NCBI RefSeq assembly: GCF_025917685.1
Contig: NZ_CP089518.1
Location: 4,667,501 to 4,731,500 of the forward strand
From: Bacillus cereus
GTDB taxonomy: Bacteria; Bacillota; Bacilli; Bacillales; Bacillaceae_G
DNA: 64,000 bases
Direction: 5' to 3'
Numbering within the stretch: the stretch's first letter is position 1; each line of letters opens with the position of its first letter. Both the position numbers and the translations under genes were made by a program. The notes under the pieces are model-generated. The model was not told where the DNA came from and did no database searches. It saw nothing but the letters and a program-made list of their open reading frames with translations. Shown here in pieces: positions 37,676 to 46,641 of the stretch.

Positions 37676-38746
37676 ATGAAACACCTCGTAATACTAGGTG
37701 GTGGCTACGGTGGAATGAGAATTCTGCAGCGGCTACTTCCAAGCAACCAACTTCCAGATGATGTACAAGTGACATTAATCGACAAAGTACCATACCATTG
37801 TTTCAAAACTGAATATTATGCATTAGTAGCGGGTACAATTTCAGAAACGCATATTCGCATACCGTTTCCTGAGCACCCACGCCTCAATATTCAATACGGC
37901 ACAATAACAAATATTGATCTCGAAGAAAAAGCTGTTCATCTTGATGGCGGCGAAGCAGTCCAATATGATGATTTAATTATCGGACTTGGCTGTGAAGATA
38001 AATATCATAACGTTCCTGGGGCGAAGGAATATACACACAGTCTACAATCGATTGAACAAACACGTAAGACATATGAACAATTAAATAGTCTAGAACCAAA
38101 TGCAACAGTTGCTGTCGTTGGTGCTGGCTTAAGTGGCGTTGAAGTAGCGAGTGAACTTCGTGAGAGCCGTTCTGATTTAAAAATCTATTTATTTGATAGA
38201 AAAGATAGAATTTTATTCCCATATCCAGAGAAATTAAGTAGATATGTAGAAGAATGGTTTATAAAACATAACGTTACCATTATACGAAACTCTAATATTA
38301 CCAAAGTCGAACCAAATATTGTGTACAACCACGATGAACCTCTTGAATGTGATGCAATCGTCTGGACAGCTGGTATTCAAGCCAATGAAGTTGTTCGAAA
38401 CCTTCCGGTTGAACAAGATGGTAGCGGACGGGTTGTTTTAACAAAATATCACAATATTCCAAATGACGAGCACGTTTATGTTGTAGGAGATTGTGCAGCA
38501 CTTCCACATGCACCATCTGCTCAACTTGCTGAAGGTCAAGGAGAACAAATTGTCCAAATATTATTAAAACGTTGGAACAATGAACCACTCCCTGATGAAC
38601 TACCTGTTATTAAATTAAAAGGCGTTCTCGGTTCTCTCGGCAAAAAACACGGATTTGGTTTACTAGCAAACCAACCATTAATGGGGCGTGTACCGAGATT
38701 ATTAAAATCCGGTCTTCTTTGGATGTACAAATATCATAACGGTTAA
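37676..38746 (+). CDS. yutJ: NDH-2-like NAD(P)/FAD oxidoreductase YutJ
   Basis: A 356-residue flavoprotein of the NADH dehydrogenase II superfamily. FAD motif LGGGYGGMRIL (residues ~6-16), NAD motif VVGAGLSGVEVASEL (about residues 145-159), and closing VYVVGDCAALP. It is shorter than ndh in this window and lacks an obvious C-terminal membrane anchor; it ends LLWMYKYHNG. B. subtilis yutJ occupies the same place. Confidence 0.9.
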   Translation: MKHLVILGGGYGGMRILQRLLPSNQLPDDVQVTLIDKVPYHCFKTEYYALVAGTISETHIRIPFPEHPRLNIQYGTITNIDLEEKAVHLDGGEAVQYDDLIIGLGCEDKYHNVPGAKEYTHSLQSIEQTRKTYEQLNSLEPNATVAVVGAGLSGVEVASELRESRSDLKIYLFDRKDRILFPYPEKLSRYVEEWFIKHNVTIIRNSNITKVEPNIVYNHDEPLECDAIVWTAGIQANEVVRNLPVEQDGSGRVVLTKYHNIPNDEHVYVVGDCAALPHAPSAQLAEGQGEQIVQILLKRWNNEPLPDELPVIKLKGVLGSLGKKHGFGLLANQPLMGRVPRLLKSGLLWMYKYHNG

Positions 38747-38749
38747 TAC

Positions 38750-38784
38750 TTTAAAGGCTTTCTACTATGTAGACAGCCTTTTTC
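38750..38784 (+). terminator. Terminator after yutJ
   Basis: Stem AAGGCT-CTAC / GTAG-AGCCTT followed by five T. Confidence 0.75.
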
Positions 38785-38868
38785 TATTCATTTTTTTAAA
38801 AATAACTTTCTCAATATAGATTCATAAAATCCTTCTATTTCAATATTAAAAATTACAGATTAAAAGTG

Positions 38869-38938
38869 TATACTATATGTAATAGTTATTTCATTTTATT
38901 ATTTTCTTTAGGACCGAATACGTTCGGTCTTATTTTTT
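38869..38938 (+). promoter_or_regulatory. Promoter and leader terminator upstream of Spo0E-like gene
   Basis: TATACT (38869-38874) is followed, before any gene, by the hairpin GACCGAA-TACG-TTCGGTC (38912-38929) and a T-rich run (to 38938). This would end transcription ~50-60 bases after the start unless overcome, so it may be an attenuator. Confidence 0.45.
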
Positions 38939-38982
38939 ATGCTATAAGTACTACACGTAATAGGAGACATTTCATTTCACTT

Positions 38983-39186
38983 ATGAACTTAACAAAGCTA
39001 AATAATCGAATAGAAGTGAAAAAGAGGGAATTAATCCACCTCGTTGAAAAGTATGGATTTACTCACGATAAAGTCATTTCTCTCAGTCAAGACTTAGATC
39101 GTTTACTAAACTTATTAACGAAACTAAATACTTCCGTCTCAAAATGCTCTAATCCTGCAAACAAAGAAAAAAGAGACTCCCTCTGA
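38983..39186 (+). CDS. Spo0E-like sporulation regulatory protein
   Basis: A 67-residue Spo0E-like aspartyl-phosphate phosphatase: an antiparallel helical pair with the signature SQDLDRLLN (about residues 35-43). Such proteins dephosphorylate Spo0A-P and delay sporulation; B. cereus group genomes carry several. The ATG at 38983 follows AGGAGA by 15 bases, longer than usual, so translation may be weak. Confidence 0.82.
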   Translation: MNLTKLNNRIEVKKRELIHLVEKYGFTHDKVISLSQDLDRLLNLLTKLNTSVSKCSNPANKEKRDSL

Positions 39187-39254
39187 ATAGACTTTATTTT
39201 TCTATTTTTCTTTCTTTTTGATACGATATAACTAGAATTAGAAAGGAGCAATTT

Positions 39255-39914
39255 ATGTTTATATTAAAAGACATCAAATATAAAGATATTCTACACATTC
39301 CTTATTTACAGATTCAAAAAGAAAAAACTACTTGTATTATCGGTGAAAGTGGTAGTGGCAAAAGCACACTACTTCGTATGTTAAATGATTTACAATCACC
39401 AACATCTGGAACAATTGAATATAATGGAAAATCTATTTTAGATTATCCTCCCATTCAATTACGACGTGAAGTTGTCATGCTCGGACAAACTCCGCCTATT
39501 TTTGATGGAACAATTAAAGATAATTTATTAATGGGACTGCGCCTTTCTGAAAAGCCATTTCCAAATGACGATGCCCTGCGGGACGCATTAACGACTGTTA
39601 GCCTAGATAAAAAATTAGAAGATAGCGCCTCTTCTTTATCAGGCGGTGAAAAACAAAGACTTGCTTTCGCTCGTATTGTACTAATGGATCCACCCGTCTA
39701 TTTATTAGATGAACCAACTTCGGCACTAGATAGTGATACAGAACGACGCGTTATGAAACAATTCACTCTACTGGCAAGACAAAAGAAAAAAACAGTTATC
39801 TTCATCACGCACTCGCAACAACTTCCAGAAGAAATCGCAGACGATATTATTGAAATTAGTAAAACAAACGGTGCAACTAGAAAGGAAGTGCTATCAATTG
39901 AAGGGCGTTATTGA
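39255..39914 (+). CDS. ABC transporter ATP-binding protein (YbbL/FetA-like)
   Basis: A 219-residue ABC ATPase. Walker A GESGSGKST (about residues 33-41), Q-loop at LGQTPP, signature LSGGEKQR (about 132), Walker B VYLLDEPTSALD (about 153), and the H-loop in FITHSQQ. Paired with the permease that follows (17-base overlap). In E. coli FetAB exports iron and eases oxidative stress; the same substrate is likely but unproven. Confidence 0.9.
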   Translation: MFILKDIKYKDILHIPYLQIQKEKTTCIIGESGSGKSTLLRMLNDLQSPTSGTIEYNGKSILDYPPIQLRREVVMLGQTPPIFDGTIKDNLLMGLRLSEKPFPNDDALRDALTTVSLDKKLEDSASSLSGGEKQRLAFARIVLMDPPVYLLDEPTSALDSDTERRVMKQFTLLARQKKKTVIFITHSQQLPEEIADDIIEISKTNGATRKEVLSIEGRY

Positions 39915-40692
39915 ACTACAAATTTGGCAACTTGCAGCTGCATATATTTTCATCCTTATTTTAATCGGGCTTGTGAAATTAAAAGGAATACCGCGTGAGA
40001 AACAAATTACAATTGCTACATTACGTATGACGATTCAGCTCGTACTAGTCGCATATGTCCTTACATACATATTTGAAAATAGTAATCCGTTTTATACAAT
40101 AGCTCTCATTACTTCTATTACTACATTTGCGATTTTCAATATTTATAAACGAGTTAATATTCCAATGTCAAAAGAATTAAAACGAGTAGCTGCCCTCTCC
40201 ATGATTGCTGGATCAATTGGCCCTCTTCTACTATTTATCTTTGTCATTATTGGACACGATCCTTGGTATGCTCCGCAGTATATCGTTCCTATTGCCGGTA
40301 TGCTAATCGGTAACGCTATGACAGGCATTTGCCTCGGGGCAAATACCTTTTTAAGCAGCATGAAATCACAAAGAGACCATATTGAAGGTGCACTTATGCT
40401 TGGGGCAACTCCAAAACAAGCAGCCGCCCCGCTCATACGGGACGCTTTCGATTCTGCTATTTTACCGACAATCAATTCTATGGTTGGAATGGGGATTATA
40501 AGTCTTCCAGGCATGATGACTGGTCAAATTTTATCCGGTGTATCACCGTTTACAGCGATTCAATATCAAATTGCGATTATACTTGGCATTTCTGGAAGTA
40601 CAGCTTTCTCTGTTATTATCTTCTTACAACTTGGGTATAAAACGTTCTTTAATAAGCGGTGTCAGTTGAAAGAAGTTGAAGTACAATCATAA
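39898..40692 (+). CDS. ABC transporter permease (YbbM/FetB-like, UPF0014)
   Basis: A 264-residue membrane protein of the UPF0014/FetB family with ~7 helices. Family motifs are PIAGMLIGNAMTG (about residues 118-130) and the ATPKQAAAPLIRDA coupling segment. I start at the TTG at 39898, 8 bases after GAAAGGAAG, inside the ATPase gene's 3' end, which couples their translation. Confidence 0.9.
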   Translation: MKGVIELQIWQLAAAYIFILILIGLVKLKGIPREKQITIATLRMTIQLVLVAYVLTYIFENSNPFYTIALITSITTFAIFNIYKRVNIPMSKELKRVAALSMIAGSIGPLLLFIFVIIGHDPWYAPQYIVPIAGMLIGNAMTGICLGANTFLSSMKSQRDHIEGALMLGATPKQAAAPLIRDAFDSAILPTINSMVGMGIISLPGMMTGQILSGVSPFTAIQYQIAIILGISGSTAFSVIIFLQLGYKTFFNKRCQLKEVEVQS

Positions 40693-40733
40693 AAAAGACG
40701 CTCTGCAAGTTACTTACAGAGCGTCTTTTTTCT
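40691..40733. terminator. Bidirectional terminator between FetB-like and yjdM genes
   Basis: Stem AAAAAGACGCTCTG with its perfect complement; T-runs on both sides. Confidence 0.9.
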
Positions 40734-40742
40734 TTGCTAATC

Positions 40743-41084
40743 TTACGCCTTCTTAACGAACTGTGATTTTAACTTCATAGCTCCGAAACCGTCGATTTTG
40801 CAATCAATATCGTGATCTCCTTCAACTAGACGAATACTCTTTACTTTCGTACCAATCTTTACAACTGAAGAAGTTCCTTTTACCTTTAAATCTTTAATGA
40901 CAGTAACAGCATCGCCGTCTTGAAGAACGTTTCCGTTCGCATCTTTTACAACTTTTGCACCATCATTATTTTCAGCTTCTGCTTCTTGGCCCCACTCATG
41001 AGCACATTCTGGACATACGAAAAGAACGCCATCCTCATACGTATATTCTGAATTACATTTTGGACAATTTGGTAAAGTAGCCAT
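40743..41084 (-). CDS. yjdM: YjdM/PhnA family zinc-ribbon protein
   Basis: A 113-residue protein with an N-terminal zinc ribbon ([14 protein letters not shown], then [10 protein letters not shown]) and the C-terminal PhnA domain ([15 protein letters not shown]...). The old name alkylphosphonate utilisation protein PhnA is historical; the function is uncertain. GGAGG lies 10 bases before the ATG at 41084. It marks the left edge of the accessory region. Confidence 0.92.
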   Translation of the reverse strand: MATLPNCPKCNSEYTYEDGVLFVCPECAHEWGQEAEAENNDGAKVVKDANGNVLQDGDAVTVIKDLKVKGTSSVVKIGTKVKSIRLVEGDHDIDCKIDGFGAMKLKSQFVKKA

Positions 41085-41287
41085 AAATTCATTTCCTCCG
41101 TTCATTATTTATACGTAAAAATCAAATGTGATGTTTACATCTCGATAAATAAAATTTGTATAGCATTTCTTTATACTGCCATAGTCTCACGTTATTGACA
41201 AGCCTACCTCAAATTCTCATTTTTTATTGTATTTTACAAAAGTTCAATCAGTATGGCGTTTTGTATTCACATTTTTCGTTAATTAAC
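41085..41287. other. Spacer before accessory region
   Basis: AT-rich; no credible gene and no clear structure seen. Confidence 0.4.
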
Positions 41288-41965
41288 TTACTCGACATGT
41301 ACTTCTTCCATCCAGCTGCTCGTCTTAGATTTCACTACTATTAAGTGCTCATTTTCCCATTTTAGTTTGCCTAAAAATCTAGAATAGACTACTTCATTCC
41401 CTACTTCTTCTACGAGTAATTTATTTACCACTCTTAGTCCTTTATCGTTATACACTTCACACATTAGCTGAAATCCTTCCGAACGATGAATTCCTTTTAA
41501 TATGGCCGTTTTCTTTCGGCTTGGGCTCTTCTTCGGTGTTTTATCCACTAAAAATACAATCTCATAATTCTCTTTCTCTATTTCTTGAAGCGCTTCGTTC
41601 ACATGCTCTTTAATCATTTCTATTGATATTTTTGAATACTTTTCAATAGCTGGTACGACATAGAGGTGAACCAACTCACAAAAATGCTTATATTTCTCCT
41701 CAACTGATTCCAGATTTAAAAATTGCATATAATCATAAGGTACGAATATACAAATTTCACCCAGGGTCTCGTGTAGTTCATAAGAAACATCTTTATTAGG
41801 GTTTGCTAGGCAATATATATCTATATTTTCTACAGTTCCTAATCCAAGATCCAACCTACTTAATCTCTTTGAAAAAATCAATTCAAAAATTCTCATTTCA
41901 TGTAATCTATTATAATGTTTTTTAGGACGTTTCTTAGCCCAATCATAAAAATGAACATCCATCAT
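41288..41965 (-). CDS. Hypothetical protein, unknown family
   Basis: A 225-residue soluble protein, no signal peptide or membrane helix. Tyr- and charge-rich; a basic linker (DKTPKKSPSRKKTAIL, about residues 145-160) splits an N-terminal alpha-rich part from a C-terminal beta-rich part. I do not recognise it. AGGAGG lies 10 or more bases upstream. Size, composition and place beside SUKH genes fit an immunity-type protein, which is inference only. Confidence 0.65.
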   Translation of the reverse strand: MMDVHFYDWAKKRPKKHYNRLHEMRIFELIFSKRLSRLDLGLGTVENIDIYCLANPNKDVSYELHETLGEICIFVPYDYMQFLNLESVEEKYKHFCELVHLYVVPAIEKYSKISIEMIKEHVNEALQEIEKENYEIVFLVDKTPKKSPSRKKTAILKGIHRSEGFQLMCEVYNDKGLRVVNKLLVEEVGNEVVYSRFLGKLKWENEHLIVVKSKTSSWMEEVHVE

Positions 41966-42058
41966 ACTACCTTTTCCTCCTAATATTATTTACTTTTCTA
42001 ATATACAAAAAGAAGAACCTTCACAAGATTCTTCTTTTTAAAATGAACGAGTTTCTCT

Positions 42059-42844
42059 CTAGAAAAACCACATATTTTCTTCAACATAGATTTGATACTC
42101 TTCAGCTTCTTCTTCACTCAACTTTTTATTATTTAAATACACTTCTTGCCATTCAAAGTAATCATCATTTAAATATACAGCGAATTTAATTTTCACATTT
42201 TTCTTTTCTTCATAATCATAACCAGTAAATTCTACTACATCATAATCTTGTTCTTTCTTTACATACTTCCAATTTGGTTTATCTGTAATAGACTCTAAAG
42301 CCTCTCCTTCAAGACTTAAGCGAACAACGTTTTTAATATTAGGTTCAGTTGGTATAGAAGCTAAACCGAAACTAGCGCCTGCAAAGAATACAAATACTAT
42401 CACCTGTAAAGCAATCATAAGCCCGATATGAGCGCCACCTTTTGATTGTAAATAATACTCTTTCTTATACTCAGGCACATCCTCTTCCTTATGAAAAATA
42501 CGGATAACATGCTTATAATATAATCGGTTTCCTTGCCACCCAGTAAACAGCATCGTTCCAGCATATATGATAAAATCTATCCACATCGGTATATCAATAA
42601 AAGTAGCTATAATTAAAGTAGGTACCGCCAATAACGTAAGTATAATAAATAACTTATACATTTTACGATAAGCTAACCAAAAAGACGGGAAGAAAAAGGC
42701 TACCCAATTCCATGTATTCCCTTGTGCTGGATTTTCTACTTTGCCCCATTTAAAGTCATAATAAGCTGTATTCTTTTGAACAACTTTATGTAACTCTTGT
42801 GGAGAAATTGTTTCTTGTAAAACTGTGTCCTTCACGTACATCAT
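42059..42844 (-). CDS. DUF2628 domain membrane protein
   Basis: A 261-residue protein with a DUF2628-type region: NTWNWVAFFFPSFWLAYRKMY (residues ~44-64, shown to within 20 letters: WNWVAFFFPSFWLAYRKMY), then two or three helices (~65-115), another at ~135-160, and a soluble C-terminal domain. The function is unknown. The start is ambiguous: ATG ATG directly follows AAAAGG, while a GTG at 42835 has the better spacing. Confidence 0.75.
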   Translation of the reverse strand: MMYVKDTVLQETISPQELHKVVQKNTAYYDFKWGKVENPAQGNTWNWVAFFFPSFWLAYRKMYKLFIILTLLAVPTLIIATFIDIPMWIDFIIYAGTMLFTGWQGNRLYYKHVIRIFHKEEDVPEYKKEYYLQSKGGAHIGLMIALQVIVFVFFAGASFGLASIPTEPNIKNVVRLSLEGEALESITDKPNWKYVKKEQDYDVVEFTGYDYEEKKNVKIKFAVYLNDDYFEWQEVYLNNKKLSEEEAEEYQIYVEENMWFF

Positions 42845-43032
42845 CCTTTTCTTATTTCTACATCAATTTATTTTATAGAAATAAAAAGAAGTAATCTAAC
42901 AAAAAGGGCATATATTTCATAAAATTGAACGGAAATCGAATATATTCCGACAATTACCCACTTATTATTTTATTTTACTTCTAAATGTATTAAAATGATC
43001 ATATATCATATCTTTAATACACTAAGTTAATT

Positions 43033-43090
43033 ATTTTATATATTCACTAAAAGTGATGTTAATGAATCACTTTTAGTGAATATATAAAAT
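43033..43090. repeat. Perfect 25-bp inverted repeat with 8-base loop
   Basis: Left arm 43033-43057 begins ATTTTATATATTCACTAAAA; right arm 43066-43090 is its exact complement; loop GTTAATGA. It sits 51 bases beyond the stop of the propeller gene. There is no T-run, so it is not a typical terminator. Confidence 0.85.
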
Positions 43091-43141
43091 ACTATTGGAA
43101 TATCGCCAAATCTAAAATCTCGACTTAAGAGACTTCACAAA

Positions 43142-44800
43142 TTAGCGTTCTACTATTTCAAACATATTTCCACTTACACAACTAATGAATAATCTATCAT
43201 TAACTTCCTCAATCGATACAATAAAATCTATTTCGACTACATTTTTAGGCAGTTTAATAATATCTTTTACTTCGCCACATTCAGCATCAAGTATTATTAA
43301 TTCTAAATTTGAAGTAGCAATGTAAATTTCACCATCTTTATATAACAGAACCCTTGCAATATCATGTAGAGTAGTATGGCTCCAAATCACTTTACCCGTT
43401 TGAATATGAACACCATAAATTCTGCCTTCTCCTAAGGATAATACCATCATCTCTCCGATAAGAAACGGAGGCAATTCAATTTCAGAAGGTACATTTACTT
43501 CATATAACTTTTGACCGTTCTTATGATCATAACATTGTATTTGTGTACTTACACCTTCGTATCTATACTCAGTTCTTGTTACTACTATTTTTGATTCCTT
43601 TGATACAATGTAAGAGTATTCTACTTCATCAAGGACTTTTTCAAAGATTACGTTACAATCTTCTTTACCATATTCCCATTTTCGTAGTAAATCTGCTGCT
43701 ATACATATAAAATTTTCATTGTCTAAAACAACTGGATCATTCGGATAACAATCTTCTATCATTTGTTTCCATAGTGTAGAAGCGTCTAATAATTGCATGG
43801 CAATTGCAACGTTACTATATGCATCAACTTCCCCATCTTCATCAAAAGGATTTCCTGCTAACACATAGTAATCTGAGCCAAGATGGCACTGCAACTTTTC
43901 TCCTCCGACTCGGACATTCTTTTCCCATACTTTCACTCCACTTTCAAGCTCTAATAAAACATTGTAGCCTTCCTGTGTAATAACTAATAAACGTGGTAAT
44001 TCTTCCCTCGTAGTTTTTACATCTTGTATAATATGCCCTTCTATTTCTAAATTCCATAGAAACTCTCCAGAACTTGATGAAATAGCGTACAATTTCGCAA
44101 TATTTTTTCCAAATCTATTCGCATGCCAAATAATTGTGACCCCATTCACAGTTATGCAATTACAATCTTCTACTAGTGGAAGATTGCACTGCCAAATCTC
44201 TTCTTTCGTTTCACTATCGAGTTTACGAATTTCGTGGTTATTTTCCTCCACATAAAAGATACTCTTCTCATTATGAGATAGTACCGGAGTAAATATCGGT
44301 TCAACCTCTATTCCTTTTACATACTGCCAATTTAATTCATATTTATCACTTGTAGCATGATAAATTCGATACATAATTGTGTCATTTCCATTTACAAGTT
44401 TAGAAACAAATGGTTCAATTTCTAACATTCTATGATAAGCATCTTTAATTCGAAAAGAATCCACCCCACTTACGTAAATCTGCTCTATCTCCTTTTTAAG
44501 AAACGCAAAGATTACTCGTAAAAATTGCTCACTATCAACACTAGCTAACTTCTTTCCTCTCTGATCAAGAATAAGAAATTCCCCATCCTTCTTCTTAAAT
44601 TCCACCTTTTTTTCATATTCATTCAAAAAAATCACAGCATCATCATATTTAAAAAATTCAACCCAAGCGTCAAACAACCAACAAATCGGGTCTATTATGT
44701 CTGTTTTTTCTTGAAACACAATACTTTCATCTATACTAAGTACTATTTCTCCAGTATTTTCTGTTGGCAATTTATTTAGTTCAATTTGAAACTTTTTCAT
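43142..44800 (-). CDS. PQQ-type beta-propeller repeat protein
   Basis: A 552-residue cytoplasmic protein. The C-terminal ~400 residues show repeated PQQ/WD-like blades (for example KEEIWQCNLPLV, GEFLWNLEIEG, GVKVWEKNV, GKVIWSHTTLH). The N-terminal ~150 residues form a separate domain. No signal peptide or PQQ enzyme residues are evident, so it is a scaffold or binding protein rather than a dehydrogenase. I start at the ATG of MKKFQIEL. It neighbours SUKH genes. Confidence 0.78.
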   Translation of the reverse strand: MKKFQIELNKLPTENTGEIVLSIDESIVFQEKTDIIDPICWLFDAWVEFFKYDDAVIFLNEYEKKVEFKKKDGEFLILDQRGKKLASVDSEQFLRVIFAFLKKEIEQIYVSGVDSFRIKDAYHRMLEIEPFVSKLVNGNDTIMYRIYHATSDKYELNWQYVKGIEVEPIFTPVLSHNEKSIFYVEENNHEIRKLDSETKEEIWQCNLPLVEDCNCITVNGVTIIWHANRFGKNIAKLYAISSSSGEFLWNLEIEGHIIQDVKTTREELPRLLVITQEGYNVLLELESGVKVWEKNVRVGGEKLQCHLGSDYYVLAGNPFDEDGEVDAYSNVAIAMQLLDASTLWKQMIEDCYPNDPVVLDNENFICIAADLLRKWEYGKEDCNVIFEKVLDEVEYSYIVSKESKIVVTRTEYRYEGVSTQIQCYDHKNGQKLYEVNVPSEIELPPFLIGEMMVLSLGEGRIYGVHIQTGKVIWSHTTLHDIARVLLYKDGEIYIATSNLELIILDAECGEVKDIIKLPKNVVEIDFIVSIEEVNDRLFISCVSGNMFEIVER

Positions 44801-44840
44801 TATTTTCTCCCTCTTAATCACGTTGAAATACTATGTTTAT

Positions 44841-45215
44841 TTACCCCACATTCCCCTGCACTTTCTCAATAACATCTTCTATACGTTCCGTTATACATTC
44901 TTTCTCCCATTCTCCCTCACCGTGCATAGCCGTATAAACTGGATAATTCTCATCGTTACTATCTACAAAAATCGGATCTCCAAGATACGAATCTATCCCA
45001 ATTACAATCCATCCTTCTTTCCAATCTCCTTCTTCATTCCCGGCTAAGCTTTGCCCTTCTTCATCAAAACTATAACCAAGTTGCCCTTCTTCTATTTCTT
45101 CACTATTAAACAATTCTATCGTCATTGGTTCAAATTCATACTCTAGCTCAATTTCATTATCCTCAGCACGATCTACATGTGCTAAAAGTTGTTTAATTTT
45201 ATTATGGTTAATCAT
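44841..45215 (-). CDS. SMI1/KNR4 (SUKH) family protein
   Basis: A 124-residue acidic protein with the SUKH signature near residues 62-85 (GDWKEGWIVIGIDSYLGDP, then IFVD). SUKH proteins are the most common immunity proteins of bacterial polymorphic toxin systems. No toxin gene is adjacent. GGAGA precedes the ATG. Confidence 0.78.
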   Translation of the reverse strand: MINHNKIKQLLAHVDRAEDNEIELEYEFEPMTIELFNSEEIEEGQLGYSFDEEGQSLAGNEEGDWKEGWIVIGIDSYLGDPIFVDSNDENYPVYTAMHGEGEWEKECITERIEDVIEKVQGNVG

Positions 45216-45250
45216 GATATCTTCTCCATTCTATCTTAAAGAATCTAGCT

Positions 45251-45630
45251 TTATTCATAATGAGCTGCCGCAAGTAACATTTGGGCGATAAAGTGAAACT
45301 TTAATCAGTGGGGGTTTTGTTCATCCCCGCTGATTATTAGTTGAACCAATCGGGCTTTTATGAGCAGTTGATCCCCCGCCTAACTTCTTTGCTTTCACTG
45401 AATTTTGATGTAGGGGGTCTTACTGCCCGTTAATGCGGGATAAACTGCCATGGAATATTTTCTGGAAGCCTCTCCCCTTGATTTATATAAACACCTTCAT
45501 AAGCACCTAACCAACCATGGAATGCCTCTAAATAAGTCTCTATCTCTACGTTCTCCCATTCATCTTTATTCTCTTTTAAATCCTTTTGGAGATATACAAG
45601 AAACTTCAACAAATCTTTTTCAGAATTCAC
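45251..45630 (-). pseudogene. DUF7660-like gene interrupted by bcr1
   Basis: The minus-strand frame starts at 45630 and encodes 63 residues of a DUF7660-like protein (DEWENVEIETYLEAFHGWLG is recognisable), then runs into bcr1 and stops at 45430 as IPH. The missing end, AQMLLAAAHYE and stop, lies beyond the repeat at 45287-45251. Deleting the repeat with one ATAAA restores one frame of 75 codons: WQF-I-AQMLLAAAHYE. The truncated 66-residue product has lost its last helix. Confidence 0.85.
45288..45444 (+). mobile_element. bcr1 repeat inserted into a gene (157 bp with flanks)
   Basis: Full-length bcr1 with the ATAAA flank at 45288-45292 and again at 45440-45444. The AATCAGTGGGG hairpin, CCAATCGGGC, the GGGCAGT...ACTGCCC stem and the terminal GCGGGATAAA are present. 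Because excision of the repeat plus one ATAAA heals a reading frame, the ATAAA copies behave as a 5-bp target-site duplication. Confidence 0.93.
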
Positions 45631-45745
45631 ATTATCAAATTATTCAAATACACCCATATTTAGTCCCTCTTTCTATTGCTCATTATTCAAACTAACTATA
45701 CTATATGAAATAAGATTCTTAAAACTATTATTTGAGGTGACCAAT

Positions 45746-46216
45746 ATGAAGACTACACTTTGGACAGAAGATGACTATTTAAAATTAGCACCGATTAACG
45801 ACGAACTAATAAAAAAAGCTGAAGAAGTACTAAACGTAAAGCTTCCAGAATCGTACATAAACCTGCTAAAAGAACAAAATGGGGGGACGCTTCGCCTTGA
45901 TGCTCACCCTACTCCAAAGCCAAATTCTTGGGCAGACGATCACGTTAATGTGTCTGGTTTATATGGCATTTCTTTTGATGAAAATGATTCTAGTATTTTA
46001 GAGAGCCGTTATTTAATTAAAGAGTGGGAAATGCCTGAGAATCTCGTACTTTTATCTGGGGACGGACATACATGGATTGCATTAGACTATCGAAATGTAG
46101 CTGAAAATCCTCCAGTTATATTTATCGATAATGAGTTTGAGGAAATTATCGAATTAGCACCTAACTTTGAAAGTTTCTTACAAAACTTAACTACTTACGA
46201 TTATGATGAAGAATAA
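45746..46216 (+). CDS. SMI1/KNR4 (SUKH-1) family protein
   Basis: A 156-residue SUKH protein: IKKAEEVLNVKLPESYINLL then KEQNGG (residues ~22-47) is the classic SMI1/KNR4 start, and GDGHTWIALDYR (about residue 108) the C-terminal core. It is a probable immunity protein. I start at the ATG at 45746 (GAGG eight bases upstream). The following DUF4304 gene overlaps it by 14 bases. Confidence 0.87.
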   Translation: MKTTLWTEDDYLKLAPINDELIKKAEEVLNVKLPESYINLLKEQNGGTLRLDAHPTPKPNSWADDHVNVSGLYGISFDENDSSILESRYLIKEWEMPENLVLLSGDGHTWIALDYRNVAENPPVIFIDNEFEEIIELAPNFESFLQNLTTYDYDEE

Positions 46217-46574
46217 ACTTAATCTTAAAGAAGAGCGAGATTTCATTACAAATTTACATGCTACTTTAAAACCACTCGGCTTTAAGAAAAAAAGACATAC
46301 ATTTTTCAAAGCTGATAATGGATTTTACAAGCTTATCAATATACAAAAAAGCCAGTTTGGGGATGACTTCTATATAAATATAGGAGTTCACCCTATCGGC
46401 CTCCCGCAGCTTATTACGGACCAATTACAAATAAGAGAAAATATTTCAATATTCGATTGTATTCTACAGACGAGAATAGAGCCTATAAACATTAAAAAGA
46501 GCTATCTATTGCATAATGTTTCACATGAAACTATCCACATTCCGGATTATCTTTCGACTTCTCATTCTTTGTAA
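46203..46574 (+). CDS. DUF4304-like protein, short
   Basis: A 123-residue protein resembling DUF4304 (LKPLGFKKKRHTFFKADN, residues ~20-37; NIGVHPIGLPQL at ~62). Many DUF4304 proteins are longer, and here the C-terminal part ends abruptly (HIPDYLSTSHSL); I found no continuation in the other frames. It lacks its own ribosome binding site and overlaps the SUKH gene by 14 bases, so translation is coupled. DUF4304 is found among immunity genes. Confidence 0.7.
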   Translation: MMKNKLNLKEERDFITNLHATLKPLGFKKKRHTFFKADNGFYKLINIQKSQFGDDFYINIGVHPIGLPQLITDQLQIRENISIFDCILQTRIEPINIKKSYLLHNVSHETIHIPDYLSTSHSL

Positions 46575-46601
46575 AGCGTTTTTTTATTATATAAAAATAA
46601 C

Positions 46602-46634
46602 AAAAGCATCCTTGTATATGAAGGATGCTTTTAC
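46602..46634. terminator. Terminator between DUF4304 and nucleotidyltransferase genes
   Basis: A 12-bp perfect stem AAAAGCATCCTT with 7-base loop; the better T-run is on the minus strand. Confidence 0.82.
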
Positions 46635-46641
46635 TATTCAC

